A stretch of DNA of 7,460 nt from an uncultured Desulfobulbaceae bacterium (lineage in GTDB: Bacteria; Desulfobacterota; Desulfobulbia; Desulfobulbales; Desulfobulbaceae). Positions 1-7,306 of this stretch are shown in pieces (position 1 is the first letter of the stretch; every line of letters starts with the position of its first letter). The stretch is taken from assembly GCA_945787305.1 (NCBI GenBank), contig CALZIH010000255.1:1-7460 (forward strand), given 5' to 3'. The notes under the pieces were generated by a model. The model was not told where the DNA came from. It made no database searches and saw only the letters and a list, made by a program, of their open reading frames with translations. The position numbers were made by a program, and so were the translations under genes.

Positions 1-80
1 GCCACAAACGGCGGAAAGGTTATAACTCAACATTTTTCCTTTCAGTGCAAACAGAGTTTATAGCTTTTTACGAGTTGATC
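1..80 (+). repeat. Degraded solo copy of the IS-end repeat
   Basis: This stretch aligns without gaps to 5321-5400, the left inverted repeat of the IS, with 58 of 80 bases identical by hand count. Conserved blocks are the GCGG(A/T)AAGGT segment, the GTGCAA segment and the terminal CTTTTT(A/G)CGAGT. The outer end of the unit, with its TCGCAAAAAG terminus, would lie before position 1 and is cut off by the window edge. No transposase is attached on the right side, so this is either a solo, MITE-like copy or the remnant of an older insertion. Weak similarity to the IS may continue to about position 97. It sits just upstream of the efflux operon leader. Confidence 0.75.
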
Positions 81-217
81 TCAATTGAGGACCGCGGGTT
101 TTTACACGCTACATCGCATAAACCGACGAGCCTTTTTCCAGGCAGCATTAGGTTTAGTTGTGATCAGTTGTTTATGCCGCCGTCCACGGACAAGCTCTAT
201 TTACCTGGAGACACCAT
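81..217 (+). promoter_or_regulatory. Leader region of the efflux operon
   Basis: This non-coding stretch precedes the adaptor gene and must hold the operon's control signals unless transcription comes from further upstream. A perfect 10-bp palindrome, CTCAATTGAG, lies at 80-89 at the junction with the repeat and could be half of an operator or simply the centre of the repeat's hairpin. I found no sigma70 promoter with convincing -35 and -10 boxes at proper spacing. The ribosome binding site TGGAG at 206-210 sits 7 bases before the ATG at 218. No regulator gene is present in the window. Confidence 0.4.
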
Positions 218-1348
218 ATGATTAAACGCAGTATTTTCATAATTCTCGCGCTGCTCGTCGCGGTGGCTGGTCTTGCCGGCGTCAAGGTGTTGCAGATCCA
301 AACCATGATCAAGCAGGGCGAGGCCTTTATTTCTCCGCCGGAAACAGTGAGCAGTGCCGTTGTTCAGAAGCAATCCTGGGAAACAACCCTCAGCTCTGTG
401 GGTTCGCTTGCTGCCGTGCAGGGGGTAATGGTGGCCTCGGAACTCCCCGGCAGGATAACGGAAATATTTTTTGAGCCCGGCGGAATAGTTAAGGCCGGAG
501 ATCTGTTGGTGCAACTGAACATCCTCTCCGAGCAATCACAGCTGCGGGCGGCGGAAGCTACGGCTGCGCTGGCAAGGATCAATATGGAGCGACTCGCTTC
601 GCTGCTGGCAAAGAAAAGCACTGCCCAGTCCGCCTATGATACAGCCGATGCCACCTATAAAGAAGCGGTTGCCCAGGCCGATACCATCAAAGCCGCTATC
701 AACAAGAAAACTATACGGGCCCCTTTTGCCGGTCGTTTAGGCATCAGGCTGGTGAACCTTGGCCAGATCGTCAGCGAAGGTGAATCCATTGTCACCCTAC
801 AGAGTCTTGATCCGATCTTCGTCAATTTTCAACTCCCGCAGCAGCAGTTGTCGCAAATACACACAGGCTATACCATCCGCCTGACTTCGAATGTAATACC
901 AGAACAGACAATTACCGGCACCATTACCACTATCAGTCCAGAAATTGATAGCGCCACCAGGAACTTCAGTCTCCAGGCCACGGTTACGAATAACCGTGAC
1001 CTGCTGCTCCCCGGCATGTTTGTCGAGGTTGCGGTAGTGCTGCCTGATAACAAGGAGGTCCTGGTCATTCCCGCCACCTCGGTTTTGCATGCGCCCTACG
1101 GTGATTCGGTTTTCGTCATCGAGGAGAGCGACGCTGGAGAAACGGAGAAAGCAGGCAAAATACTGCGGCAGCAGTTTGTTCGCCTCGGGGAACGACAGGG
1201 GGATTTCGTGGTGGCGGTTTCCGGTCTCAAAGAAGGCGAAACTCTGGTCAGTACCGGCGTTTTCAAGTTGCGCAACACCCAAGCCGTTGTGATCGACAAC
1301 AGCTTGAACCCTGAGTTTAAACGGCAACCACAACCAGACAATCAATGA
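218..1348 (+). CDS. RND efflux periplasmic adaptor (membrane fusion protein)
   Basis: This is the HlyD/AcrA-type adaptor that links an RND permease in the inner membrane to an outer-membrane channel. The 376-residue length is normal for the family. Residues 5-26 form an N-terminal hydrophobic segment with no lipobox cysteine, so the protein is probably held by an uncleaved anchor rather than by lipid. The two half-lipoyl motifs are at about 70-103 (SELPGRITEIFFEPGGIVKAG) and 164-196 (KTIRAPFAGRLG, GQIVSEGESI). They flank a short alpha-helical hairpin at about 104-162 rich in Ala and Gln. The beta-barrel follows at about 197-272 and a membrane-proximal domain at about 273-356. The start is supported by TGGAG seven bases upstream. 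The 3' end overlaps the permease by ATGA, which indicates one operon and a dedicated pair. Substrate cannot be predicted. Confidence 0.96.
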   Translation: MIKRSIFIILALLVAVAGLAGVKVLQIQTMIKQGEAFISPPETVSSAVVQKQSWETTLSSVGSLAAVQGVMVASELPGRITEIFFEPGGIVKAGDLLVQLNILSEQSQLRAAEATAALARINMERLASLLAKKSTAQSAYDTADATYKEAVAQADTIKAAINKKTIRAPFAGRLGIRLVNLGQIVSEGESIVTLQSLDPIFVNFQLPQQQLSQIHTGYTIRLTSNVIPEQTITGTITTISPEIDSATRNFSLQATVTNNRDLLLPGMFVEVAVVLPDNKEVLVIPATSVLHAPYGDSVFVIEESDAGETEKAGKILRQQFVRLGERQGDFVVAVSGLKEGETLVSTGVFKLRNTQAVVIDNSLNPEFKRQPQPDNQ

Positions 1349-4300
1349 AATTTACCGACCTCTTTATCCGTAGGCCCGTACTGTCGTTGGTTGTCAGTCT
1401 GATCATTATCATCGCAGGACTGCAGGCCATCCGAACGCTCAATGTCCGCCAGTACCCCCACAGTGAAAACTCGACGGTTACGGTAAAAACCGTGTATGTC
1501 GGCGCTGGCGCCGAACTGGTGCGCGGTTTCATCACCTCCCCTTTGGAGCGGGCCATCGCCGCAGCCGACGGCATCGACTATATTGAATCGCAGAGTTCAC
1601 TGGGGCTTTCCTCCATCAGTGTCCGCCTGAAAATAAACTATGATGCCACCAAGGCCCTGGCTGAGATCAGTTCAAAGGTCGACCAGGTGCGCAGCGACCT
1701 GCCGCCGGAGGCGGAAGTGCCGATTATTAACATCGAGTCGGCGGATAGCCGGTTCGCCTCGGCGTATCTCAGCTTTACCTCCGATTATCTCGAACAGAAC
1801 GAAATCACCGATTACCTTGTCCGTATCGTTCAACCCCGGCTCTCCGCCCTTGAAGGCGTGCAGCGGGCAGATATTCTCGGTGCGCGCACCTTTGCCATGC
1901 GCATCTGGCTCAAGCCTGATCGGATGGCGGCATACAACATCAGTCCGGCCCAGGTACGCCGGGTACTGGCAGCCAACAACTCTCTTTCCGCCGTCGGTCA
2001 AACCAAGGGCTCGCTGATTCAGGTCAATCTCACCGCCGACACCGACCTGCAATCCGTGCAGGAATTCAAACAGCTGGTTATCCTTGCTCAGGACAACACC
2101 TTAGTGCGGCTGGAAGATATCGCCGAGGTGGTCCTGGGTGCAGAGGATTATAGCGCTGAAGTCCGTTTTTCAGGCCAGACTGCTGTCTTTATGGGTATCT
2201 GGCCGTTGCCGAACGCCAACTCCCTTGATGTCATCAACCGGGTACGAGCGGAGATGGAATCGATTCAAGTTGGCCTTCCCACAGGTATGCAGGCCCAGGT
2301 AGCATACGACGCCACCGACTACATCAAGAATGCCATTCGTGAGGTCTTGAAAACCCTTACCGAAACCCTGCTCATCGTCGTGGTCATCATCTTTCTGTTT
2401 CTCGGCTCGTTTCGTTCGGCGTTTATCCCTGTGCTGGCCATACCCTTGTCGCTTATCGGAGCGGTCTTCCTGTTGCAGGTTTTCGGATTCACCATTAATC
2501 TGCTCACCCTGCTTGCCATCGTCCTTTCCGTCGGCCTTGTTGTTGATGACGCCATCGTGGTCGTGGAGAATGTCGAACGCCACCTGCGGCTGGGTGAAAC
2601 GCCCCTGAATGCTGCCCTGTTGGGCGCTCGTGAGCTGGTTGGCCCCATCATCGCCATGACCATTACCCTGGCCGCGGTCTATGTGCCCATCGGCCTGCAG
2701 GGGGGGCTTACCGGGTCACTTTTTCGTGAATTCGCCTTTACCCTGGCTGGAGCAGTGACCATTTCCGGGGTTGTGGCTTTGACCCTTTCACCGATGATGT
2801 CTGCGCATCTTCTCAAACCCGGTCTCAATGATCGCGGTCTGGCCGGAAAGATCTCCCGGGATTTCGAGAGGCTCAAGGCAAGTTACGGCCGCTGGCTTGA
2901 CTTGACTCTCAAAACCCGACCGGCAATCTATGCCGTCTGGATATTGCTCAGTCTTGCCGTCATCCCCATGTTCAGCATGTCGGCCAAGGAGCTTGCCCCC
3001 ACCGAAGACCAGGGGGTCATTTTCGGTATTCTCGATGCCTCGGCAAATTCAACCCTTGACCAGACCAGTTTATATGCAGCGGCAGTCAATCGTGCCTTTC
3101 TCAGTGTGCCGGAGACACGATTCACCTTCCAGATTACATCTCCGGCTTCCGGTTTCGGCGGCATGGTGGTGCAGCCCTGGGCTGAACGAGAGCGCACTAT
3201 TTTCCAGATCATGCCCGAGGTGCAGCAGAAGTTGCACGGCATTCCCGGCATTCAAATTTTTCCGGTGACCCCGCCGGCCCTGCCGGGCGGTGGCCAGTTC
3301 CCGGTGGAATTTATTCTTGCCTCCACCGCTGACGAGGAACAGCTTCTTGAGCTGGCTAAACAGATCCAGTTCAAGGCCATGGGGAGCGGCCTGTTTGCCT
3401 TCCCGCCAATCATCGACGTCAAGATCGATCAGCCGCAAACCGAGATCAAAATCGACCGTGACAAGGTCGCTGATCTGGGCCTCAACCTTGCGCAGGTCGG
3501 TGACGATGTCGGCTCCATGCTTGGCGGCAATTTCGTCAATCGTTTCAACATCGCAGGCCGCAGCTACAAGGTAATTCCGCAGATTCAGCGCGTGGACCGG
3601 CTTAACCCGGAACAGCTTAAAGATATCTATATCACCGGACCGGCCGGTGAACTGGTGCCGCTCAGTACCGTGGCCACATTGCACGACACTACCGTGCCCC
3701 GTTCTTTAAATCGCTTTCAGCAGCTCAATGCGGTCAAAATAAGCGGTGTCGCCGTCCGGCCCCTGGACGAGGCACTGACATTCCTTGAGGATGAGGCCGG
3801 CAAGATTCTGCCTAAAGGATACGCGATAGACTATACCGGTGAATCCCGTCAGCTTCGCACCGAAGGGAATACCTTCCTGCCGACTTTTTCCCTGGCCATT
3901 GTTTTAATCTTCCTGGTGTTGGCCGCCCAGTTCAACAGCTTCCGCGATCCCTTCGTCATTCTGGCCGGCTCGGTACCATTGGCAATGTTCGGGGCTCTTA
4001 TTTTCACTTTTCTCAAGATGCCTGATCCAAACATTCCTTTCTGGACCAAAGGCTGGACCACCACCCTCAATATCTATTCCCAGGTCGGGCTGGTGACACT
4101 GGTCGGCCTGGTATCGAAAAACGGTATCCTCATTGTCGAGTTCGCCAACCGGCAGCAGGAACAGGGACATTCCAAACTCGAGGCGGTCCGGCAGGCCTGC
4201 TTGACCCGCCTGCGTCCAATCCTGATGACCAGTGCCGCCACTGTTGCCGGGCATTTTCCGCTGGTCCTGGTTACCGGCGCGGGCGCTGCCGCCAGGAATT

Positions 4301-4437
4301 CTATCGGTCTTGTTTTAGTCGGCGGCATGGTTGTAGGTACCTTCTTCACCCTGTTCGTGGTTCCTTCCATCTATATGTTGGTGGCCCGTGAGCACGTCGT
4401 GGATTCCGAGAAAATCGCTGTTGACACAAACACCTGA
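1345..4437 (+). CDS. RND multidrug efflux permease, HAE-1 type
   Basis: This is the inner-membrane proton/substrate antiporter of a tripartite efflux pump. Its 1030 residues match the HAE-1 (AcrB/MexB/MexF) family, with a first membrane helix at about 11-30, a porter loop to about 335, helices 2-6 at about 340-490, helix 7 near 528-544, a second porter loop, and helices 8-12 from about 845 to the end. All residues of the AcrB proton relay are visible: Asp401 and Asp402 in GLVVDDAIVVVENVE (AcrB D407/D408), Lys925 in SKNGILIVEF (K940), and Arg955 and Thr962 in RLRPILMT (R971/T978). The double Asp argues against the heavy-metal CzcA branch. The loop between helices 9 and 10 (about 891-912, DPNIPFWTKGWTTTLN) is longer than in AcrB. 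No Shine-Dalgarno precedes the ATG, which overlaps the adaptor stop, so translation is probably coupled. Substrates are unknown. Confidence 0.97.
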   Translation: MKFTDLFIRRPVLSLVVSLIIIIAGLQAIRTLNVRQYPHSENSTVTVKTVYVGAGAELVRGFITSPLERAIAAADGIDYIESQSSLGLSSISVRLKINYDATKALAEISSKVDQVRSDLPPEAEVPIINIESADSRFASAYLSFTSDYLEQNEITDYLVRIVQPRLSALEGVQRADILGARTFAMRIWLKPDRMAAYNISPAQVRRVLAANNSLSAVGQTKGSLIQVNLTADTDLQSVQEFKQLVILAQDNTLVRLEDIAEVVLGAEDYSAEVRFSGQTAVFMGIWPLPNANSLDVINRVRAEMESIQVGLPTGMQAQVAYDATDYIKNAIREVLKTLTETLLIVVVIIFLFLGSFRSAFIPVLAIPLSLIGAVFLLQVFGFTINLLTLLAIVLSVGLVVDDAIVVVENVERHLRLGETPLNAALLGARELVGPIIAMTITLAAVYVPIGLQGGLTGSLFREFAFTLAGAVTISGVVALTLSPMMSAHLLKPGLNDRGLAGKISRDFERLKASYGRWLDLTLKTRPAIYAVWILLSLAVIPMFSMSAKELAPTEDQGVIFGILDASANSTLDQTSLYAAAVNRAFLSVPETRFTFQITSPASGFGGMVVQPWAERERTIFQIMPEVQQKLHGIPGIQIFPVTPPALPGGGQFPVEFILASTADEEQLLELAKQIQFKAMGSGLFAFPPIIDVKIDQPQTEIKIDRDKVADLGLNLAQVGDDVGSMLGGNFVNRFNIAGRSYKVIPQIQRVDRLNPEQLKDIYITGPAGELVPLSTVATLHDTTVPRSLNRFQQLNAVKISGVAVRPLDEALTFLEDEAGKILPKGYAIDYTGESRQLRTEGNTFLPTFSLAIVLIFLVLAAQFNSFRDPFVILAGSVPLAMFGALIFTFLKMPDPNIPFWTKGWTTTLNIYSQVGLVTLVGLVSKNGILIVEFANRQQEQGHSKLEAVRQACLTRLRPILMTSAATVAGHFPLVLVTGAGAAARNSIGLVLVGGMVVGTFFTLFVVPSIYMLVAREHVVDSEKIAVDTNT

Positions 4438-4599
4438 TTTACAATTCCGTTCAAATCGGCTTCAGGGAACCTGGGAACCTTCGGCGGGGTCTGTTTCCTG
4501 ATTTCCTGAACCCTGGGGTTGGAATTCGGCGGCGCAATATTACGTCATTTCACCGTTGACGTGACACTAGCAATCTCTGGATGGGATTACGAACGAACC
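4438..4599. other. Convergent intergenic region with small repeats
   Basis: This gap separates the 3' ends of the permease and the peroxiredoxin and should terminate transcription from both sides. It holds two tandem 8-mer pairs: GGGAACCT twice at 4465-4480 and TTTCCTGA twice at 4494-4509. An imperfect hairpin can form between TTCAGGGAA (4461-4469) and TTTCCTGAA (4502-4510). A separate inverted repeat, ACGTCA at 4542-4547 with TGACGT at 4557-4562, has a 9-base loop. Neither is followed by a T-run on either strand, so I do not call a standard intrinsic terminator. Confidence 0.4.
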
Positions 4600-5235
4600 T
4601 TAACTTGAAGAGTTCAAAAGCTTGACCGCTTCCTGAAAGGCCTTTTCCATGTCGGGTAGTTCGGTTAACACCGGAACAATCTGCATATAGCGGACAACCC
4701 CTTTTTGGTCGGCGACAAGGATACCTCTGGAGAGCAGCTTGACCTTGTCGACAAGAAGACCGGTGTTGCGTCCAAAGTCGCCGTCTCGATGATCAGATAA
4801 ATAGACAAGGTCCTGCAGCTTCGCTTCCTTGGCAAATCGCTTCTGGGCAAAAGGCGTATCCCGGCTGATGGTAATCCGTCTGATTCCTGCCGGCAGTGTA
4901 TCTCCCTCCTCTCCCAGGTAATGGGTCTGTATCTCACATACCTTTGTGTCGATCGACGGAACCAGGCTGATAAGCAGAACTTCTCCGGCATACTCAGAGA
5001 GTACAACTTCATCCATGGTCGACGAATCGACAAGGACGGTATCCGGTAGTCGGCTGCCGACAGCAACAGGGTTGCCAAGCAGCTGGAACGATTTGTCGCC
5101 GCGTTTGACGGTTGTACCAGGAGTAATCGACTCTTTGCTGACAACAGCTGTTGGCTTTTTCGAAACAGAGCATGCTGAGAACAACAGGACAGCACATAAT
5201 ATGCCCAGGAAGAATACTGCGTTAGTCTTTGTCAT
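4600..5235 (-). CDS. Lipoprotein Tpx-type peroxiredoxin lacking the resolving Cys
   Basis: This 211-residue protein belongs to the Tpx (atypical 2-Cys thiol peroxidase) branch of peroxiredoxins, which reduce H2O2 and alkyl hydroperoxides. Residues 1-21 form a signal peptide ending FSAC, so Cys22 is the likely lipidation site; Ser at +2 would favour the outer membrane if rules like those of E. coli apply. The Tpx domain runs from about 48 (FQLLGNPVAVG) to the end. The active-site motif PSIDTKVC carries Thr97 and peroxidatic Cys100, and Arg170 in LLSRGILVAD fits the catalytic Arg. E. coli Tpx resolves with Cys95 in PFAQSRFC; here the same segment reads PFAQKRFA, so Ala135 replaces it. Cys100 is therefore the only cysteine in the mature domain besides the lipidated one. 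The start is fixed by AAGGAG at 5243-5248. The gene converges with the efflux operon, and the IS lies just upstream. Confidence 0.9.
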   Translation of the reverse strand: MTKTNAVFFLGILCAVLLFSACSVSKKPTAVVSKESITPGTTVKRGDKSFQLLGNPVAVGSRLPDTVLVDSSTMDEVVLSEYAGEVLLISLVPSIDTKVCEIQTHYLGEEGDTLPAGIRRITISRDTPFAQKRFAKEAKLQDLVYLSDHRDGDFGRNTGLLVDKVKLLSRGILVADQKGVVRYMQIVPVLTELPDMEKAFQEAVKLLNSSS

Positions 5236-5242
5236 GAGTCCA

Positions 5243-5248
5243 CTCCTT
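5243..5248 (-). promoter_or_regulatory. Ribosome binding site of the Tpx-like gene
   Basis: On the minus strand AAGGAG lies 7 bases before the ATG at 5235. It is a near-consensus Shine-Dalgarno and decides the start, placing the lipoprotein signal peptide inside the reading frame. Confidence 0.85.
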
Positions 5249-5297
5249 TTTCGGTGTTGTTAGTAGGATTTTCGGGGGCGTTACGGGACATTCATAT

Positions 5298-5400
5298 TTG
5301 TCGGTGTCGCAAAAAGCCTCGCCACCGACGGCGGTAAGGTTTTAACTCTTTGTATTTCCGTGCTGTGCAAAGGACGTTTTGAACTTTTTGCGAGTCCATC
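5298..5400 (+). repeat. Left long inverted repeat of the IS
   Basis: This arm matches the reverse complement of 7291-7393 at 100 of 103 bases, with the outer 23 bases identical. It has its own internal symmetry: TCGCAAAAAG at 5307-5316 is the exact reverse complement of CTTTTTGCGA at 5384-5393. At the outer end GTCGGTG (5300-5306) can also pair with CACCGAC (5323-5329). The arm therefore resembles a small MITE-like unit in its own right. Its outer edge is 62 bp upstream of the Tpx-like gene's start codon. Confidence 0.88.
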
Positions 5401-5423
5401 ATATTTGATAACCTCGCGAAAAG
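5384..5423. other. Hairpin at the inner edge of the left repeat
   Basis: CTTTTTGCGAGTCCATCA (5384-5401) pairs with TGATAACCTCGCGAAAAG (5406-5423) at 14 of 18 positions around a 4-base loop. An overlapping perfect 8-bp inverted repeat, TCGCGAAA at 5414-5421 with TTTCGCGA at 5436-5443, spans the transposase stop codon. It lacks a T-run, so it is not a clear terminator; transposase binding or blocking of transcription through the end are possible roles (inference). Confidence 0.5.
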
Positions 5424-5424
5424 T

Positions 5425-7152
5425 TCATGCGAAAATTTCGCGATAAAAAATCATACGTGGTCGTAATTGACTCCGGCAGGAGAGGATACTTATAAACCGC
5501 TCCTGTATTAGCTCTTTGACATGTTTCATTTGACCAATAATGGCGAACAGCATTCTTCCTGGCCGGGAACCTGCCACTTTTTGCCATTGTTTGTTCGCTG
5601 CAGCCCTTTTGATATTGATACCAATGGCTTTCATGAATACGGCAAAGGTAACGGCAGCCCCCCCCCTGACCCTGAGTTTTTTTACTCCGGTAACTCGATC
5701 ATATTCTGACATGGTTGCTTCAACACCGGCTCGGAATCGGTACCTGTCCCTGAATGCCGCTGACCGTTCATAACATCGTCTTTTGCACATGCGAACATCC
5801 TTGCGGGTATAGCGCATATACGCAGCCTTCTTGCCGAAAGAGACAGGACACTGTTTTTGCTGGTCACAATCACGGCAGTCGCTGACGGCAAAAGATGCGC
5901 TGAACCTTTTTTTGAATCGCATCTTAAAAGGATGTTTGCCCTGTGGACATTCGAGAATATGACCGAAATCATCAAGAGTAAAGTCTGTCAACGATAAGCC
6001 TTCAGGATGGTTTTTCAGAGGGGCGAGAACTTCAATACCATGCTTCTTTTTTGCATCAACAACGTTGTCATCACTGCCATATAAGGTGTCTGCAAGAACC
6101 TCATCAGGTTTCATCCCTTGGGATTTCGTTTGCTCAAGAGCAGGAATGAGAGCGTGCGCATCACTGTTATCAGCAGATTTTACAGCAATGTGAGTGAGCA
6201 GCGACAAGTGCTCTGCTGACTTCTTGTCATTGTATGTTTCCATCACCTGAACGCTATAGCCTTTGCCCTTATGGCCGCTGTAGCCTGCATCCGGATCAGA
6301 TGGATTTTGCAGAGAATCAGAAGGGACATCTTTATTTGGTTTTGATACAGCCAGCTTTTCGCCATCATGTTCCTCAATGATGCATTGTTCCTGAAAGAGG
6401 CGGACAAGAAGCTTGAAGCTATCCATAGAGCCGATAGCGTTGCTGGTTTTGCACCGCTCAAGCAGAACGAAAATATCTTGAGCGATCTGGTTTAAAGTGC
6501 CGCGAGACTCCGATGGTTTTACCAAGGCAAAAACAGCCTCTTCCTTTTTGTCGAGATAGCGGTTCTTCAGAGCCTTGTCCAGTTTGTCGAAGGATATGCG
6601 GTGATGGCGTTTCAAGTTAACAAGGAACTTTTTAATCGTCTTGCAGAAAAGGCTGATGCGGCCAAGATGACGCATGTTTGATTGAATATGAACGGAATCT
6701 ATGCGTTGTTTACTGAAGTCGACTTTAAACACTTTGGCCAGCTTTTTACCGACCCGAGTGAATATGACCTTATGAAGATTCTCATTGATGAATAATTGCC
6801 GCATTGCCCAGATGCTTCTGAGGCTGACATAAGAATAAGCATCAGACGGATTAGTAATATCCAAGGCGTAATGCCATTTGATATTGAAAGCGAATTGTTC
6901 TACAGCTTGTTCGTCGGTTAAGTCATGCATTTGTTGAAGAATCATTAAACCGAGCATTGAAAATAGTTCTTTCGATGGCCTGCCATTGCTGGCATGATAA
7001 TGGGGACGGAGTTCATCGACAGGCAAATCAGGCAAAATATGCTTGCGGAAAAGACCGGACCATGACGTGTCGAGCTCCATGCGCCTTTTGGTGCCAAGGT
7101 GCTCCCACGGATCGAATATGTTAAGCTGTTTGTGATTTTTTACATGGAACAT
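5425..7152 (-). CDS. DDE transposase, IS1182-like
   Basis: This 575-residue protein should catalyse cut-and-paste movement of the surrounding element. The N-terminal part, about residues 20-125 with ELRPHYHASNGRPSKELFSMLGLMIL and the SDAYSYVS segment, looks like the DUF772/InsH-type N-terminal domain. Likely catalytic acids are Asp152 (RIDSVHIQSNM), Asp355 (EVLADTLYGSDDN) and Glu478 (RAGVEATMSEYDR). A cysteine cluster between the second Asp and the Glu (Cys402, Cys426, Cys429, Cys435) resembles the zinc-ribbon-like insert common in this group. The frame is open throughout, so it looks intact. GAGG at 7158-7161 lies 5 bases before the ATG. A run of nine C on the plus strand (5658-5666) falls in the codons near residues 496-498. 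The C-terminal 50 residues, after about 525, look like poorly conserved read-out towards the IS end. The gene reads toward the Tpx-like gene. Confidence 0.94.
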   Translation of the reverse strand: MFHVKNHKQLNIFDPWEHLGTKRRMELDTSWSGLFRKHILPDLPVDELRPHYHASNGRPSKELFSMLGLMILQQMHDLTDEQAVEQFAFNIKWHYALDITNPSDAYSYVSLRSIWAMRQLFINENLHKVIFTRVGKKLAKVFKVDFSKQRIDSVHIQSNMRHLGRISLFCKTIKKFLVNLKRHHRISFDKLDKALKNRYLDKKEEAVFALVKPSESRGTLNQIAQDIFVLLERCKTSNAIGSMDSFKLLVRLFQEQCIIEEHDGEKLAVSKPNKDVPSDSLQNPSDPDAGYSGHKGKGYSVQVMETYNDKKSAEHLSLLTHIAVKSADNSDAHALIPALEQTKSQGMKPDEVLADTLYGSDDNVVDAKKKHGIEVLAPLKNHPEGLSLTDFTLDDFGHILECPQGKHPFKMRFKKRFSASFAVSDCRDCDQQKQCPVSFGKKAAYMRYTRKDVRMCKRRCYERSAAFRDRYRFRAGVEATMSEYDRVTGVKKLRVRGGAAVTFAVFMKAIGINIKRAAANKQWQKVAGSRPGRMLFAIIGQMKHVKELIQERFISILSCRSQLRPRMIFYREIFA

Positions 7153-7185
7153 GTCAACCTCGTATGTGATTGAAAATACGTGGTT

Positions 7186-7214
7186 ATATTACACAGGCAA
7201 GCTTTGTTTGTAAA
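7186..7214 (-). promoter_or_regulatory. Probable transposase promoter
   Basis: On the minus strand TTTACA (7209-7214) and TAATAT (7186-7191) are separated by exactly 17 bases. These match the sigma70 consensus at 5 of 6 and 4 of 6 positions. The transposase ATG lies about 33 bases beyond the -10 box, giving a short leader with room for the GAGG site. Nothing in the sequence shows regulation. Confidence 0.6.
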
Positions 7215-7268
7215 GAGAATATGGTGTATTATCTTTATTAATAACAAGCAGTTAATCTTGCAAAATGG

Positions 7269-7306
7269 TTTTTGCGATATCATCAATTTTGATGGACTCG
7301 CAAAAA
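7269..7306. other. Hairpin at the inner edge of the right repeat
   Basis: TTTTTGCGATATCATCAA (7269-7286) pairs with TTGATGGACTCGCAAAAA (7289-7306) at 15 of 18 positions around a 2-base loop. It is the counterpart of the hairpin at 5384-5423, so both IS ends share the same folded inner edge although the bases differ. It lies upstream of the transposase promoter. Confidence 0.55.

Noticed and set aside
101..129. TTTACA at 101-106 as the -35 box of the efflux operon promoter
   Set aside because: No -10-like hexamer lies at 16-18 bases spacing; the sequence there is CGACGA-like.
2170..2583. Long open frames antisense to the RND permease, such as this 137-codon one and the 204-codon one at 3070-3684
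   Set aside because: They are shadows of a GC-rich, clearly coding gene, rich in Arg, Asp and His with low-complexity composition and no family motifs.
1345..4437. Heavy-metal RND pump (CzcA/CusA type)
   Set aside because: The fourth-helix motif has the adjacent Asp401-Asp402 pair typical of the HAE-1 branch, and the Lys and Arg/Thr relay residues match AcrB.
5399..5587. A 62-codon minus-strand frame overlapping the end of the transposase, considered as a sign of a frameshifted C-terminus
   Set aside because: The transposase frame is open through all three catalytic acids to a natural stop near the IS end, so no frameshift is needed.
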